Assembly (NCBI GenBank): GCA_964473995.1
Contig: CAYYRB010000001.1
Span: forward strand, 1-64,000
Direction of reading: 5' to 3'
DNA from: JAKRSD01 sp964473995
GTDB taxonomy: Bacteria > Bacteroidota > Bacteroidia > CAIKAF01
DNA length: 64,000 bases
The translations under genes and the position numbers were made by a program. Each line of letters starts with the position of its first letter. The first letter of the stretch is position 1. The notes under the pieces are model-generated. The model was not told the origin of the DNA. It made no database searches and saw only the letters and a program-made list of their open reading frames with translations. Of this stretch, positions 9,014-17,819 are shown piece by piece.

Positions 9014-10168
9014 TCAAGGATTGATTACCTTCACCGAAGCGCCTACGGAAACCGACTTGAGGCCTTCGCTGATAATTTGTTCCCCACCGTTCAATCCGGA
9101 GAGGATTTCAGTAAACCCTTCGGACACCTCTCCCGTTTCAACCGGAATGCGCTTAACCACTCCGGCTTCCACGACATCTATAAATGTACCCTCCTGCTCA
9201 AACCGGATCAAATCGGTCGGAACCGAAATCGCCTCCTTGTTTTTGTAGGTAACGATTTTTACCACGGCGAGCATGTTGGGCTTCAAAAACTCTCTTCCTG
9301 ATTTGGAATCAGGATCCACCACCAAATTGAATGTGCGGTTGGCCACATCAATCACCTGGCCTACGGAACGGATGCGCCCGGAAACTACCCTTTCCACGGC
9401 GGCCAATTTTACTCCTACCGAGTCCCCGTTTTTGAACTTGCCTACAAAGCGTTCGGGTATGTCGGCCACGATTTTCACGCGGTCGTTATTCACCACGCGC
9501 ATCACGGGCATCCCCGGCCCGGCCATTTCACCCGGGTTGAGGTAAATTTTATCTACCGTGCCCGAAATGGGTGAGCGTAAAGCCGCTTTACCCTGCTGGG
9601 CACGAAGGCTTTCCATCCGTTTTTCTAAGTTTTCCTTTTGATTTTTGGCCTGCAGGTATTGCATTTCAGAACCGATTTTCTGATCCCACAGATTTTTTTG
9701 TTTTTGGTAAGCCGTAGTGGCCAAATCAAGTGCATTTTCTACTTCATAAATCGTTTTTTGAATCAACTCATCATCAAAGTTGGCGAGCACCTGTCCTTTG
9801 CTTACCGTCTGACCTTCCTTCACCGAAAGGCGGGTAATCCGACCACCCACCTCGGAGCCGAGGTTAATGTTTTCTTCGGAAGACACTACCCCCTGAAACT
9901 CGGCAAAAGAAAGAAACACGCCGGTGCGCGGAGCTGTCACTTTCACCGATACGGGAACTTCGGCAGAGGTGTCTTTGTCGCCCAGTTCTTTTTCCAGCAA
10001 TGCTATTTCGGATTCAAGTTTGGCTTTCTCCGCGCGGAGTTCATCCAGTTTTTTCATTTTGGCATCAGGAGTATCGGAGGGGCCACCGCAAGAAAAAAAC
10101 GAGACCGTCCAAACCCCGATGAAAAAAATGGCAAAAGCAGATTGTCTAAATTTTTGATTTGTAGTCAT
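9014..10168 (-). CDS. RND efflux periplasmic adaptor (MFP), lipoprotein
   Basis: Membrane-fusion protein that bridges the RND pump and the outer-membrane channel. The 384-residue protein starts with a lipoprotein signal peptide ending in the lipobox SFFSC (Cys27). Next come a short coiled-coil stretch (residues about 38-65), a first lipoyl half (GGRITRLSVKEGQTVSKGQ), a helical hairpin (about 150-200), the second lipoyl half (ALRSPISGTVDKIYLNPGE), and beta-barrel and membrane-proximal domains. It is 12 bp behind the TolC-like gene and 34 bp ahead of the pump gene. Confidence 0.93.
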   Translation of the reverse strand: MTTNQKFRQSAFAIFFIGVWTVSFFSCGGPSDTPDAKMKKLDELRAEKAKLESEIALLEKELGDKDTSAEVPVSVKVTAPRTGVFLSFAEFQGVVSSEENINLGSEVGGRITRLSVKEGQTVSKGQVLANFDDELIQKTIYEVENALDLATTAYQKQKNLWDQKIGSEMQYLQAKNQKENLEKRMESLRAQQGKAALRSPISGTVDKIYLNPGEMAGPGMPVMRVVNNDRVKIVADIPERFVGKFKNGDSVGVKLAAVERVVSGRIRSVGQVIDVANRTFNLVVDPDSKSGREFLKPNMLAVVKIVTYKNKEAISVPTDLIRFEQEGTFIDVVEAGVVKRIPVETGEVSEGFTEILSGLNGGEQIISEGLKSVSVGASVKVINP

Positions 10169-10180
10169 AAGAATAGCTTG

Positions 10181-11548
10181 TTATAAACGGTTCGTGATAC
10201 GATCAAATTCGAGTTTGTAATTAATAAGATTAAAGAGCGTGTTGTAATACGCGCCAAGAGTTTGCAGGTATTGGTTTTCTGCATTGGTAAGCTCAAAACT
10301 GCCGATAAGACCTTCCTGAAATTTCACCCGGTTGGTGGTTCTGATTTTATCGGCCAGTGCCAGGTTGGCCTTGTCGTTTTGAAGCGTTTGCCAAGTATTC
10401 ACATAATTCATGCGGGCATTCTCATATTGCACCTTTAGCCCCTCTCCCGCCATCTCCTTACGGATTCCGGCTTTCTGCCATTCATAAAACGCTTTTTTGT
10501 AGGAAGAATAACGACTGAGAGAAGAAAAAATAGGGACGTTGAGGGAAAATCCTACGAGGGCGCCTCCGGCGTAGAATGTATTGTTGTTGCCGAAAAGAAC
10601 CGGCTGCCGCTTGTCATTGGAAAACCCGTTATAACTGTAAGAGGCGAACGCACGAAGCGAAGGAAACGATTTGGACATTTCCAGATTTTTGTTTTGACGG
10701 TTTACGGTATGCAATTTATCCAAAATGCGCATATCGATGTTGTCGCTTAGGTCAGGAAGTTTGTTGCCGCCATTTAGGATAAACTCATCCGGAACTTCGG
10801 CATTCAGCGTATTGAAATCATCGGAAAGAGAAATCGGCTGATCAACGGGAAACCCCATCTGCATCTTTAAGCCGCGTTCGGCGATTTCGGCATTGGAACG
10901 GGCTTTGATAAGTGTATTGCGGGTTATGTCCACGTTGAGTTTGACCTGTTCTCCATCCAAATTTTCGCGAAAGCCTTCTTTCACATACGCTTGTGTTTCT
11001 ATGAGCACCCTCTCCAGGTTGGCGAGTGCCCCTTCCAAAACACTTATATTCTGCCTGAGAATAAGCACCTGATAGTAGGCCCGGGTAACGCCCTCTTTCA
11101 CTTCAAGGTCGGTTTTGGCCTTCTGTTCGAGGGAAAGTTCTTTGAACGTTTTTCCGGCCATAACCCCCAAAATGTAACTTCCGTCCAAAAGCGTCATGGA
11201 GCCATTAACCTGCATCGTCATGGTACTTGGCGGCGTCGCCTCCAACTGCACAAACTGTCCCGAACCGGGATTCTGGAAGTCGGGCAGAAGAAACACCTGC
11301 GGCTGCACGTTGAAGTTATAGCCCACCGAGCCGTTTATCTGCGGAAGCCCATAGCCCAATGCCTGATTGTACTGGGCTTTGGAAATTTCATACTCTTTGA
11401 GAGCCAGCCGGGCATTGTGGTTGTTTTGCACGGCATATTTTCGGGCATCTTCCAACGAAAATGCCTGCTGCGACCATGCTGAAACAGTCGTAACCGCAAG
11501 GACAGCGCCAAAAAACAAGATCCGTTTTCCTTTTTGTATCTTTCTCAT
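10181..11548 (-). CDS. TolC-family outer-membrane efflux channel
   Basis: Outer-membrane channel of the tripartite pump. The 455-residue protein has an N-terminal signal peptide (cleavage likely after SAWSQ), followed by two repeats of the OEP family: FSLEDARKYAVQNNHNARLALKEYE is the first helix of repeat one (residues about 31-55), and the C-terminal repeat ends with the characteristic long helix rich in Asn/Ala and the segment ENQYLQTLGAYYNTLFNLINYKLEF. Its start codon overlaps the stop of the TetR gene by four bases (ATGA), pointing to translational coupling. Confidence 0.92.
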   Translation of the reverse strand: MRKIQKGKRILFFGAVLAVTTVSAWSQQAFSLEDARKYAVQNNHNARLALKEYEISKAQYNQALGYGLPQINGSVGYNFNVQPQVFLLPDFQNPGSGQFVQLEATPPSTMTMQVNGSMTLLDGSYILGVMAGKTFKELSLEQKAKTDLEVKEGVTRAYYQVLILRQNISVLEGALANLERVLIETQAYVKEGFRENLDGEQVKLNVDITRNTLIKARSNAEIAERGLKMQMGFPVDQPISLSDDFNTLNAEVPDEFILNGGNKLPDLSDNIDMRILDKLHTVNRQNKNLEMSKSFPSLRAFASYSYNGFSNDKRQPVLFGNNNTFYAGGALVGFSLNVPIFSSLSRYSSYKKAFYEWQKAGIRKEMAGEGLKVQYENARMNYVNTWQTLQNDKANLALADKIRTTNRVKFQEGLIGSFELTNAENQYLQTLGAYYNTLFNLINYKLEFDRITNRL

Positions 11549-12165
11549 ACTTGTTTTTTATCTGTTTGAACCAATTCCAATAACAACTTTTTACCTTTTT
11601 CGTTGCAGATTCCGCTGGCATGGTAGGTAAAAAACTCTCGGAAAATCTCCGCAAAGGAGTATTCCCGCTCTGGGAGCATGCCCTGCTGTAGCAAGTTATT
11701 TACCGAATGGGAATAAATGGCGGCTATGATTTCCACATTCATGCGGTCGCGGTAAATACCCTCGCTGATTCCGCGGAGCAGGTTGGCCTTCATAAGCTCG
11801 GTGACCGCTCCATTTTGAAACTGCTCTACCAGCGCCCATACATCTCCGTGGTATTTACGCAAATCATAAATAAGCGCCGGGGGAAGATCGGAGAAAGAGG
11901 ACAGCACCATCTTTGAAATCTGATAATATTCCTCAATAGCCGTGGAAGCCTGTTGTTTGATGCGCACCGACTCGGAAGCGTGACGGGCCAAAAATTCCTC
12001 AATGATGGATCCGATCAGATGATTTTTGTTTTCAAAAAAAGAATACAGGGTCTTTTTGGAAATTCCGGCCTCTTTGGCCACATCGTCCATGGTGATGCTC
12101 TTCAGGCCATACCGTTTAAACAAGCCTGTGGCAACCTCTAATATGCGTATCTGCTTTTCTTCCAT
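11545..12165 (-). CDS. TetR/AcrR-family transcriptional regulator of the efflux operon
   Basis: Dimeric ligand-responsive repressor; the placement as first gene of the pump operon suggests autoregulation and control of the pump. The 206-residue protein has the TetR helix-turn-helix at residues about 20-45 (SITMDDVAKEAGISKKTLYSFF) followed by an all-helical ligand-binding domain with no recognisable ligand signature. The ORF is open to 12198, but the ATG at 12165 gives the usual short N-terminus and sits 8 bp behind a TACCTTTG -7 box. Overlaps the channel gene by four bases. Confidence 0.9.
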   Translation of the reverse strand: MEEKQIRILEVATGLFKRYGLKSITMDDVAKEAGISKKTLYSFFENKNHLIGSIIEEFLARHASESVRIKQQASTAIEEYYQISKMVLSSFSDLPPALIYDLRKYHGDVWALVEQFQNGAVTELMKANLLRGISEGIYRDRMNVEIIAAIYSHSVNNLLQQGMLPEREYSFAEIFREFFTYHASGICNEKGKKLLLELVQTDKKQV

Positions 12166-12173
12166 TGGGACGG

Positions 12174-12181
12174 CAAAGGTA
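12174..12181 (-). promoter_or_regulatory. -7 promoter box of the efflux operon
   Basis: Perfect TACCTTTG on the minus strand, 8 bp upstream of the TetR gene's ATG, so the leader would be only a few bases. Confidence 0.6.
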
Positions 12182-12372
12182 AAAAACGGTGGAAACATTT
12201 TTGTTAAAAAACGTTTCTTTGGTTTTTTTGTTCACCAGGTGGTCTTTTTTTTCCCGAAACCTAATTCGTTACAAGCCCGAAAGGATCCTCCCGCTGAAGG
12301 AGCATTGCGCTTGTCTGTTTTAAATTTCTCTTAAAGTAGGGTCCAAATGCGTTGTTAAGCCTCGGGGATTTG

Positions 12373-12380
12373 TACTTTCG
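12373..12380 (+). promoter_or_regulatory. Promoter of the M23 peptidase gene
   Basis: TACTTTCG (one mismatch to TAnnTTTG), preceded by TTG at 12352-12354 with an 18-bp spacer; 8 bp upstream of the ATG. Confidence 0.5.
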
Positions 12381-12388
12381 TTCTTCCC

Positions 12389-13360
12389 ATGTCAAAAATC
12401 AAGTACATATACAACCCCAAAACGTTGCAGTATGAGCCCGCCAAGCCCACGCTGAATGAGCGACTGAAGAGACTGGGTTGGACCGTTGCCACGGGAATGG
12501 CCTTTTCGGCCGTGGTAATTGCCGTTGCATGGCAATTTTTCCGTTCACCGCAACAGATAAAAGATTCACGCGAGGTGGAAGCGCTGAAGCTGAATTATGA
12601 GCTGATGAACAAGCGGATGGAGTTGGCCGAAAAAGTTCTAGAAGACCTTACCCGCCGTGACAATGATGTGTACAGGGCCGTTTTTGAGGCAGAGCCGATT
12701 CCCGAAGAAATCCGCGGAGCTGGAATAGGCGGAGCCGACCGTTATGAAAAATTTAAAGGATACGATAATGAAAAACTGATGCGCGAAACGGCTGAACGGC
12801 TTGATGGTCTTTCGCGCAGGCTGGTGGTACAGTCCAAATCGTATGACCAATTGTTTGAACTGGCCAGGCGCAAAGAAGAACTTCTGCGCTCCATGCCCGC
12901 CATCATGCCCATAAAAGTGAGCGATCCAGAGCAAATTGCTTCAGGTTTCGGTTACCGCGTACATCCCGTATTTAAAACAGAACGTTTTCATGCGGGAGTC
13001 GATTTCACGGCACCCATAGGCACGCCCATTTATGCCACTGGAAATGGGGTGGTAGAAAGGGCCGACAGTGAATCGGGGGGCTACGGAAATTGTGTACAGA
13101 TCCGCCACGGATTCGGATTTCTGACCCTGTATGCCCACTTGTCGAAAATACTGGTTACGCCGGGCCAGAAAGTAAAACGCGGCCAGGTAATCGGCTTGCT
13201 GGGCAATACGGGATTAAGCACCGGGCCTCACTGCCACTATGAAGTACACCGAAACGGGGAGCCCGTGAATCCGGTGGCCTATTTTATTGCCAACCTCACG
13301 CCGGAAGAATACACCAAGATCACACGCTCGGCGGTGAATCCTTCCCAATCATTCGATTAG
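12389..13360 (+). CDS. M23 family metallopeptidase, membrane-anchored murein endopeptidase
   Basis: Zinc endopeptidase expected to cut peptide cross-links in peptidoglycan. The 323-residue protein has one N-terminal membrane anchor (residues about 31-50), a charged helical linker (about 60-155), and a C-terminal LytM domain. The metal ligands are visible: HAGVD (His and Asp of HxxxD) near residue 200 and the HCH motif in STGPHCHYEV near 285. Family resemblance to Bacteroidota MepM-like proteins is strong over the last 140 residues. The domain should face the periplasm. A second, different M23 gene lies at 23060. Confidence 0.92.
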   Translation: MSKIKYIYNPKTLQYEPAKPTLNERLKRLGWTVATGMAFSAVVIAVAWQFFRSPQQIKDSREVEALKLNYELMNKRMELAEKVLEDLTRRDNDVYRAVFEAEPIPEEIRGAGIGGADRYEKFKGYDNEKLMRETAERLDGLSRRLVVQSKSYDQLFELARRKEELLRSMPAIMPIKVSDPEQIASGFGYRVHPVFKTERFHAGVDFTAPIGTPIYATGNGVVERADSESGGYGNCVQIRHGFGFLTLYAHLSKILVTPGQKVKRGQVIGLLGNTGLSTGPHCHYEVHRNGEPVNPVAYFIANLTPEEYTKITRSAVNPSQSFD

Positions 13361-13402
13361 GCATATTTGACGGATTTCAAAGTCTGTTTTAAAAAAGCCA
13401 TT

Positions 13403-13993
13403 TCAAAACGGAAAAACTGCCGGTACCTTTTTGCGGTATTCCCTGTAAGCATCGCCAAAATAGCCGATGAGCTTTCGTTCTTCGAGCCAAATGCCCACCG
13501 GCAGATAAATAAACACAACAAGGCAAAAGGCCCATACGTGACGCGTGGGATAAGCCGCCATAAACGAAATTGACAATACGACCACCGACAGATAAATCGG
13601 GTGCCTCACATAGGCATTAAGACCGGAAAGATTGAGCTTGACTTCACCATGAATCTCCTTCGCGCCCGGCTTAAGCCGATCGGTGCCCAGAAACTCGGCC
13701 GGATCATAATTTCTGAAAGAAAAATAGAGCAAAACCGTTCCGCCCAAAAGCCCCATTCCCCCTAATACACGAAGCCGAAAAGGAAGCTCCACCACGGGAG
13801 AAAACCCGGGAGAGAAGATGTTCCATAACAGAATTCCGAGGCCTAAAAAAGATATCAAATTATAGAGCAGGCGGTGGTATTTTTCCTCACCGGGAAAAAG
13901 GCGGTTGAGCTTCCCCTTGATTCCTTCATCGGCAAGAAACGAATGAAGAAAAAAGTATGCGGCACAGATGGAAGAAAAAAGGGTAAGCTTCAT
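13403..13993 (-). CDS. Membrane methyltransferase-like protein (ICMT/PEMT superfamily)
   Basis: A 196-residue integral membrane protein with about five hydrophobic segments. Its C-terminal half carries the features of the isoprenylcysteine/phospholipid methyltransferase superfamily: the AYVRHPIYLS motif (RHPxY) near residue 125, then EERKLIGYFGDAYREYRKKVP at the end, the usual SAM-binding tail. A methylation of lipid or lipid-linked substrate is therefore plausible, but the substrate cannot be told. The in-frame TTG at 13999 is less likely than the ATG at 13993. It converges on the M23 gene, with 42 bp between stops. Confidence 0.75.
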   Translation of the reverse strand: MKLTLFSSICAAYFFLHSFLADEGIKGKLNRLFPGEEKYHRLLYNLISFLGLGILLWNIFSPGFSPVVELPFRLRVLGGMGLLGGTVLLYFSFRNYDPAEFLGTDRLKPGAKEIHGEVKLNLSGLNAYVRHPIYLSVVVLSISFMAAYPTRHVWAFCLVVFIYLPVGIWLEERKLIGYFGDAYREYRKKVPAVFPF

Positions 13994-14118
13994 ATGCAAA
14001 ATAGGGTGCCGTTATGCTTAAAAGAGTAAATGATGGTTTATCTTTCGCGATGCGGGTCTTTTCAAAACTATTTGTACTTCTACTATGCTATTAAGGCACG
14101 CCAACGGATGAAAACCAA

Positions 14119-14829
14119 TCACAAAAAAAGCGCCTTTACTTCTTCAGAAAGGGTTTGTCCATGCAGTTTGTAAAATACCCGCATGAGCGTAAGCACGTCC
14201 TTTTCGCAATAAGTAACGATGCGCGGCAAATCCCCGTCTCGGTAAAAAACACCGTACACCATGCTGCCGTCTATATCATCCTTGGGCGTGGGAATGTCGA
14301 AGACAGCCGAAAGCAGATCCAGCGAAACAAAACTTTTATAATCGCCGAATTTCCACATATCCATCGTGTCGAAATGAGTCACCTCCCACGGTTTTTTACC
14401 GGCGATATTCAGTACGGAGGGAATGGGAACCCCATTTACCAGCATGCGGCGACAGAGATAAGGAAAGTCAAACTCTTTCCCATTGTGGGCGCACAGATGC
14501 GTAAGGCGGGCCGACTTGTCAAGTAGAGAGGAAAATTCCGTAAGCAAGGCTTTTTCATCGGTTCCCGAAAACGATTTAATGCGCGCCTCAGGAGCTGCCC
14601 CACCCGTAATATAACCCACCGAAATACAGATAATCTTGCCAAATTCGGCGTAAATGCCAGCTCTCTCATATAACACATCCGGACCCGTTTCATCGTCCTT
14701 TTTTCGAAGGAGTGATGCTTTGCGATCCCAATGCGCTTTCCACGAGGCGGGCAATTGCGCGTACTCAGAAAACTGCGGAACTGTTTCAATGTCTAAAAAC
14801 AAAATCTGTTCGGGGTTTACGGGAAACAT
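14119..14829 (-). CDS. Predicted 3'-5' exonuclease (PolB-like DEDDy fold)
   Basis: A 236-residue stand-alone exonuclease domain related to the proofreading domain of B-family polymerases. Exo I is FLDIETVP (Asp and Glu metal ligands, residues about 12-15), Exo II is CAHNGKEFDFPYLCRR (about 115-130) and Exo III is YCEKDVLTL (Tyr and Asp, about 205-212), making it DEDDy. No polymerase domain is present and the length is complete for the family. It has no operon partner; the biological role (DNA repair or RNA trimming) is not shown by context. Confidence 0.85.
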   Translation of the reverse strand: MFPVNPEQILFLDIETVPQFSEYAQLPASWKAHWDRKASLLRKKDDETGPDVLYERAGIYAEFGKIICISVGYITGGAAPEARIKSFSGTDEKALLTEFSSLLDKSARLTHLCAHNGKEFDFPYLCRRMLVNGVPIPSVLNIAGKKPWEVTHFDTMDMWKFGDYKSFVSLDLLSAVFDIPTPKDDIDGSMVYGVFYRDGDLPRIVTYCEKDVLTLMRVFYKLHGQTLSEEVKALFL

Positions 14830-14946
14830 AGCATTTGGTTTTGGGTAAAATTAATAAAATTAGCCACCAGTCAAAAAAACGAAAAATAAAAGAAACGCGA
14901 ATATGTTACAAGGAGTAAACCGAAGCACCCGTTTATAACAAAACGA

Positions 14947-16239
14947 TTAGGAACACGCCCTGCCGAAACGGGCAAATACCTCGCGGTTGAGCGCCTCCCG
15001 GTGATTTGGATGCGCAATGCGGACCAATGCGCAGGCACGCTGGAAAAAATTTTTCCCATACAAATCCGCCACGCCATACTCCGTGACCACGTAATGCATG
15101 TGAGCACGGGTGGTTATTACGCCGGCTCCCGTTTTCAGATGAGGCACTATTTTCGACTCCCCCCCGGCTGTTACCGACAACATGGCCATGATGGGTTTTC
15201 CGCCTTCGGAAAGCGAGGCCCCGCGCATAAAATCGAGCTGCCCGCCCACACCGGAATACTGGTACATGCCCAGAGAATCGCTGCATGCCTGTCCGGTAAG
15301 GTCTATTTCCAGGGCCGAATTGATGCTCACCGCCCGTGGGTTGGTGCGGATTACCGCCGTATCGTTCACATAATCGATGTCCAAAAACGCCACCTGAGGA
15401 TTGTCGTGCACGAAATCATACAATTTTCGGGAGCCTGCCGCAAAACCGGTGACGATTTTTCCCCGGTGTTTTTTCTTATATTGGTTGGTGATGACACCCG
15501 ATTCCACCAAAGGTAGAATGCCGTCGGAAAACATTTCGGTATGAATGCCGAGATCTTTATGACCATGCAGGCAGGAAAGCACGGCATCCGGAATGCTGCC
15601 GATGCCCATCTGCAGACAAGATCGGTCATCGATAAGCCCGGCACAATGACGCCCGATGGCAAGAGTTTCCGGAGAAAGCTCAGCGGAGTAGTTTACCTCA
15701 GGCAAAGCCTCATTCACCTCCACGAGGGAATCTATCTGCGTATAATGCACTATGCCGTCACCCAGTGTACGGGGCATTTGCGGATTTACCTGCGCGATGA
15801 TATATTTGGCACTGCGCAAAGCCGAGCGGACGATATCCACGGAAACGCCCAAGGAACAGAATCCGTGTTTGTCGGGTGGAGAGACATGAATCAGGGCGAC
15901 GTCGACAGGCAGCAAACCCCTGTCAAAGAGACGAGGGATTTCACTGAGAAAAACTGGCACGTAATCCCCGTGCGGACCGTTTACCCAGCGACGCACATTG
16001 CCCGAAACAAAAAGCGAATTGAAGAAAAAACTTTCGCCAAGGACCGGATCGGAAAATAAGTCATCGCCGAAAGTGCTGATGCTCAACAGCTCCACGTTCC
16101 GCAACTCAGAAGCCCGAGCCGTTAATGCCCGAACCAGGTGCAACGGCGTAGCAGCACTGCCCTGAATGAAAACCCGTTGTCCGCTTTTCACCACTTGCAG
16201 GGCTTCGGATGCGGCAGTGTAGGTTGGATGGTCACTCAT
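14947..16239 (-). CDS. Acetyl-CoA hydrolase / CoA-transferase family protein (4-hydroxybutyrate CoA-transferase-like)
   Basis: A 430-residue class I-type CoA-transferase of the acetyl-CoA hydrolase/transferase family, moving CoA between acetyl-CoA and a carboxylic acid such as acetate, succinate or 4-hydroxybutyrate. The N-terminal domain has HVSPPDKHGFCSLG (about 115-128). The C-terminal domain has GIGSIPDAVL, then GIHTEMFSDG with the likely catalytic Glu, and the substrate loop SGVGGQLDFMRGA. Ends with the DLYGKNFFQRA segment. Full length for the family. Likely cytoplasmic carbon metabolism; the true acyl substrate is undetermined. Confidence 0.85.
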   Translation of the reverse strand: MSDHPTYTAASEALQVVKSGQRVFIQGSAATPLHLVRALTARASELRNVELLSISTFGDDLFSDPVLGESFFFNSLFVSGNVRRWVNGPHGDYVPVFLSEIPRLFDRGLLPVDVALIHVSPPDKHGFCSLGVSVDIVRSALRSAKYIIAQVNPQMPRTLGDGIVHYTQIDSLVEVNEALPEVNYSAELSPETLAIGRHCAGLIDDRSCLQMGIGSIPDAVLSCLHGHKDLGIHTEMFSDGILPLVESGVITNQYKKKHRGKIVTGFAAGSRKLYDFVHDNPQVAFLDIDYVNDTAVIRTNPRAVSINSALEIDLTGQACSDSLGMYQYSGVGGQLDFMRGASLSEGGKPIMAMLSVTAGGESKIVPHLKTGAGVITTRAHMHYVVTEYGVADLYGKNFFQRACALVRIAHPNHREALNREVFARFGRACS

Positions 16240-16455
16240 ACCTTACAATGTTACGAAAAACAGCCGATACGGATTCGATCAAAAAACCGGCTGAATACTG
16301 CTCATCGGTTTGGATTTCTGGCGGTCAACGCACTAATTGTTTTACAATAAGTCTTTATGTTTTATAAGGAACCTTGAAGACCGAACCCTAAACTATAGCC
16401 TAATGCAAAGCAGAAAAACACCCTGAAGCAAATAACCCATCTCGGTAAAATTAAA

Positions 16456-16463
16456 CACCTTTG
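16456..16463 (+). promoter_or_regulatory. -7 box of the GT2 gene
   Basis: CACCTTTG (one mismatch to TAnnTTTG) ends 6 bp before the ATG at 16470. Confidence 0.45.
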
Positions 16464-16469
16464 TGCATA

Positions 16470-17420
16470 ATGAAAGACATTCTGCTTTCCATTGTGATAC
16501 CCGTGTATAACGAGGAAAAAAACATTCCGCTTATTTACGGACGGTTGTTGCCCATTTGCGAAGCCTCGGCCGAAGGCTCCTTTGAACTCATTTTTGTAAA
16601 CGACGGAAGCCGGGACGCCTCTGAAAAAATCATCGGCGAATTGGCCTCCAAAAACCCCGCCGTGAAATATATTTTCCTGAGCCGCAATTTCGGCCACCAA
16701 CAGGCCGTATCCGCGGGGCTGGACTATGCAAAAGGATTATACACGGTAATCATGGACGGCGATCTGCAAGATCCGCCGGAATTGATTCCGGAAATGCTCA
16801 ACAAGGCGAAAGAAGGTTTTGAAGTTGTCTATGCCCGAAGAAAAGCACGAAAAGGCGAGTCTGCTTTCAAAAAAATTACGGCAAGGTGGTTTTACCGCCT
16901 CCTAAGAAAATTAACCCAGATAGAAATCCCGGTGGATACGGGCGATTTCCGATTGATGCACCGAAAAGTAACCGACGTGGTGAAGCGGATGCCCGAAAAA
17001 AACAAATTCCTGCGCGGGCAGGTGGCCTGGGTTGGCTTTCGGCAAGGATATGTGGAGTATGACCGTGATCCTCGGATTCACGGAAATTCCGGATATCCGA
17101 CGGGAAAAATGATCCGGTTTGCCCTGAACGGCATCACGGGATTTTCAGATATCCCATTGAAATTGGCAACATGGCTGGGCTTTTTGGTATCCGGTATCTC
17201 CGTAATCATCGGTTTTTATGCGTTATATAGCCGTTTTGTCATAAAAGAATATGTACCCGGATGGGCCAGTCTCATGCTAAGCATGCTTTTTTTGGGCGGC
17301 GTGCAACTCATCTGCCTAGGCATTATCGGGGAATACCTCAGCCGCATGTATCATGATATTCGAAATCGGCCGCTGTATGTGGTACGCGAAACAAATACGG
17401 AAACCCCTAACGCCGCATAG
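16470..17420 (+). CDS. Glycosyltransferase family 2, polyprenyl-phosphate sugar synthase type (GtrB/DPM-like)
   Basis: Transfers a sugar from a nucleotide donor to a polyprenyl phosphate at the inner membrane, for later use in surface glycan assembly. The 316-residue protein has the GT-A fold with IVIPVYNEEKNIP at the start, VNDGSRD (about 49-55), SRNFGHQQAVSAG and the metal/donor motif MDGDLQDPPE (about 92-101). Two C-terminal membrane helices (about 232-255 and 268-292) fit the GtrB/DPMS subgroup. A TTG at 16461 is in frame, but the ATG at 16470 is the natural start. Sugar identity cannot be read. Confidence 0.9.
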   Translation: MKDILLSIVIPVYNEEKNIPLIYGRLLPICEASAEGSFELIFVNDGSRDASEKIIGELASKNPAVKYIFLSRNFGHQQAVSAGLDYAKGLYTVIMDGDLQDPPELIPEMLNKAKEGFEVVYARRKARKGESAFKKITARWFYRLLRKLTQIEIPVDTGDFRLMHRKVTDVVKRMPEKNKFLRGQVAWVGFRQGYVEYDRDPRIHGNSGYPTGKMIRFALNGITGFSDIPLKLATWLGFLVSGISVIIGFYALYSRFVIKEYVPGWASLMLSMLFLGGVQLICLGIIGEYLSRMYHDIRNRPLYVVRETNTETPNAA

Positions 17421-17448
17421 ACTCTCTTATCCGCTCTGGCCCGATTAA

Positions 17449-17783
17449 TCAAGCCACGGAAACATAAACGTAATATCCGGAAGGGAAGTAACGCATCTTC
17501 CCTTCATAAAAAAGGAAATCCGGATACTCAATGATGGAAAAATAACGATCCTTAAAGCGGGAGTCGTCCGATAAAATATATAACAAACTCCAACGCCCGT
17601 GCAGATGAATGAACTCGGGTTGTTTTTCCTGCAAAATCCAATCACCCAAAGCAGGGCTATTATTTAGGCGCAGGGCAATTTCCTTATCGCTCAGGCCGGC
17701 GGCATCCATAATCCAGTCATCAGTAAAAAAACATGAACCAGATAGACCACAAAGGGCATGAGGCCAAAAAGAATCTTGCCCAC
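17449..17783 (-). pseudogene. Decayed C-terminal part of a membrane glycosyltransferase
   Basis: Two out-of-frame pieces lie directly behind the DprE1-like gene. The first (17783-17691) encodes a transmembrane helix, KILFGLMPFVVYLVHVFLL, that could start at a GTG and ends in TGA; just upstream in the same frame is a TAA. The second (17709-17449, 86 residues) reads MDAAGLSDKEIALRLNN, then QEKQPEFIHLHGRW, and ends YFPSGYYVYVSVA. This resembles the periplasmic tail (GLTD..IA, later a short motif with His) of GT-C glycosyltransferases such as those of arabinan synthesis. The order helix-then-tail is right, but the frames differ and the N-terminal ten or so helices are missing. An assembly error is the alternative; the family match is by eye. 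Confidence 0.45.
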
Positions 17784-17819
17784 AGGTTAAAGAATAAAGC
17801 GCATCAACATGAAACAAAA

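Noticed and set aside
12233..12241. Short palindrome CACCAGGTG upstream of the tetR gene as a TetR operator
   Set aside because: Only nine bases, about 50 bp from the -7 box, and TetR operators are usually longer and overlap the promoter.
17710..17817. N-terminal 36 residues of the 122-codon frame at 17449-17817
   Set aside because: This part is in a different frame from the membrane-helix piece, has no family features, and is best read as out-of-frame sequence of the decayed glycosyltransferase.
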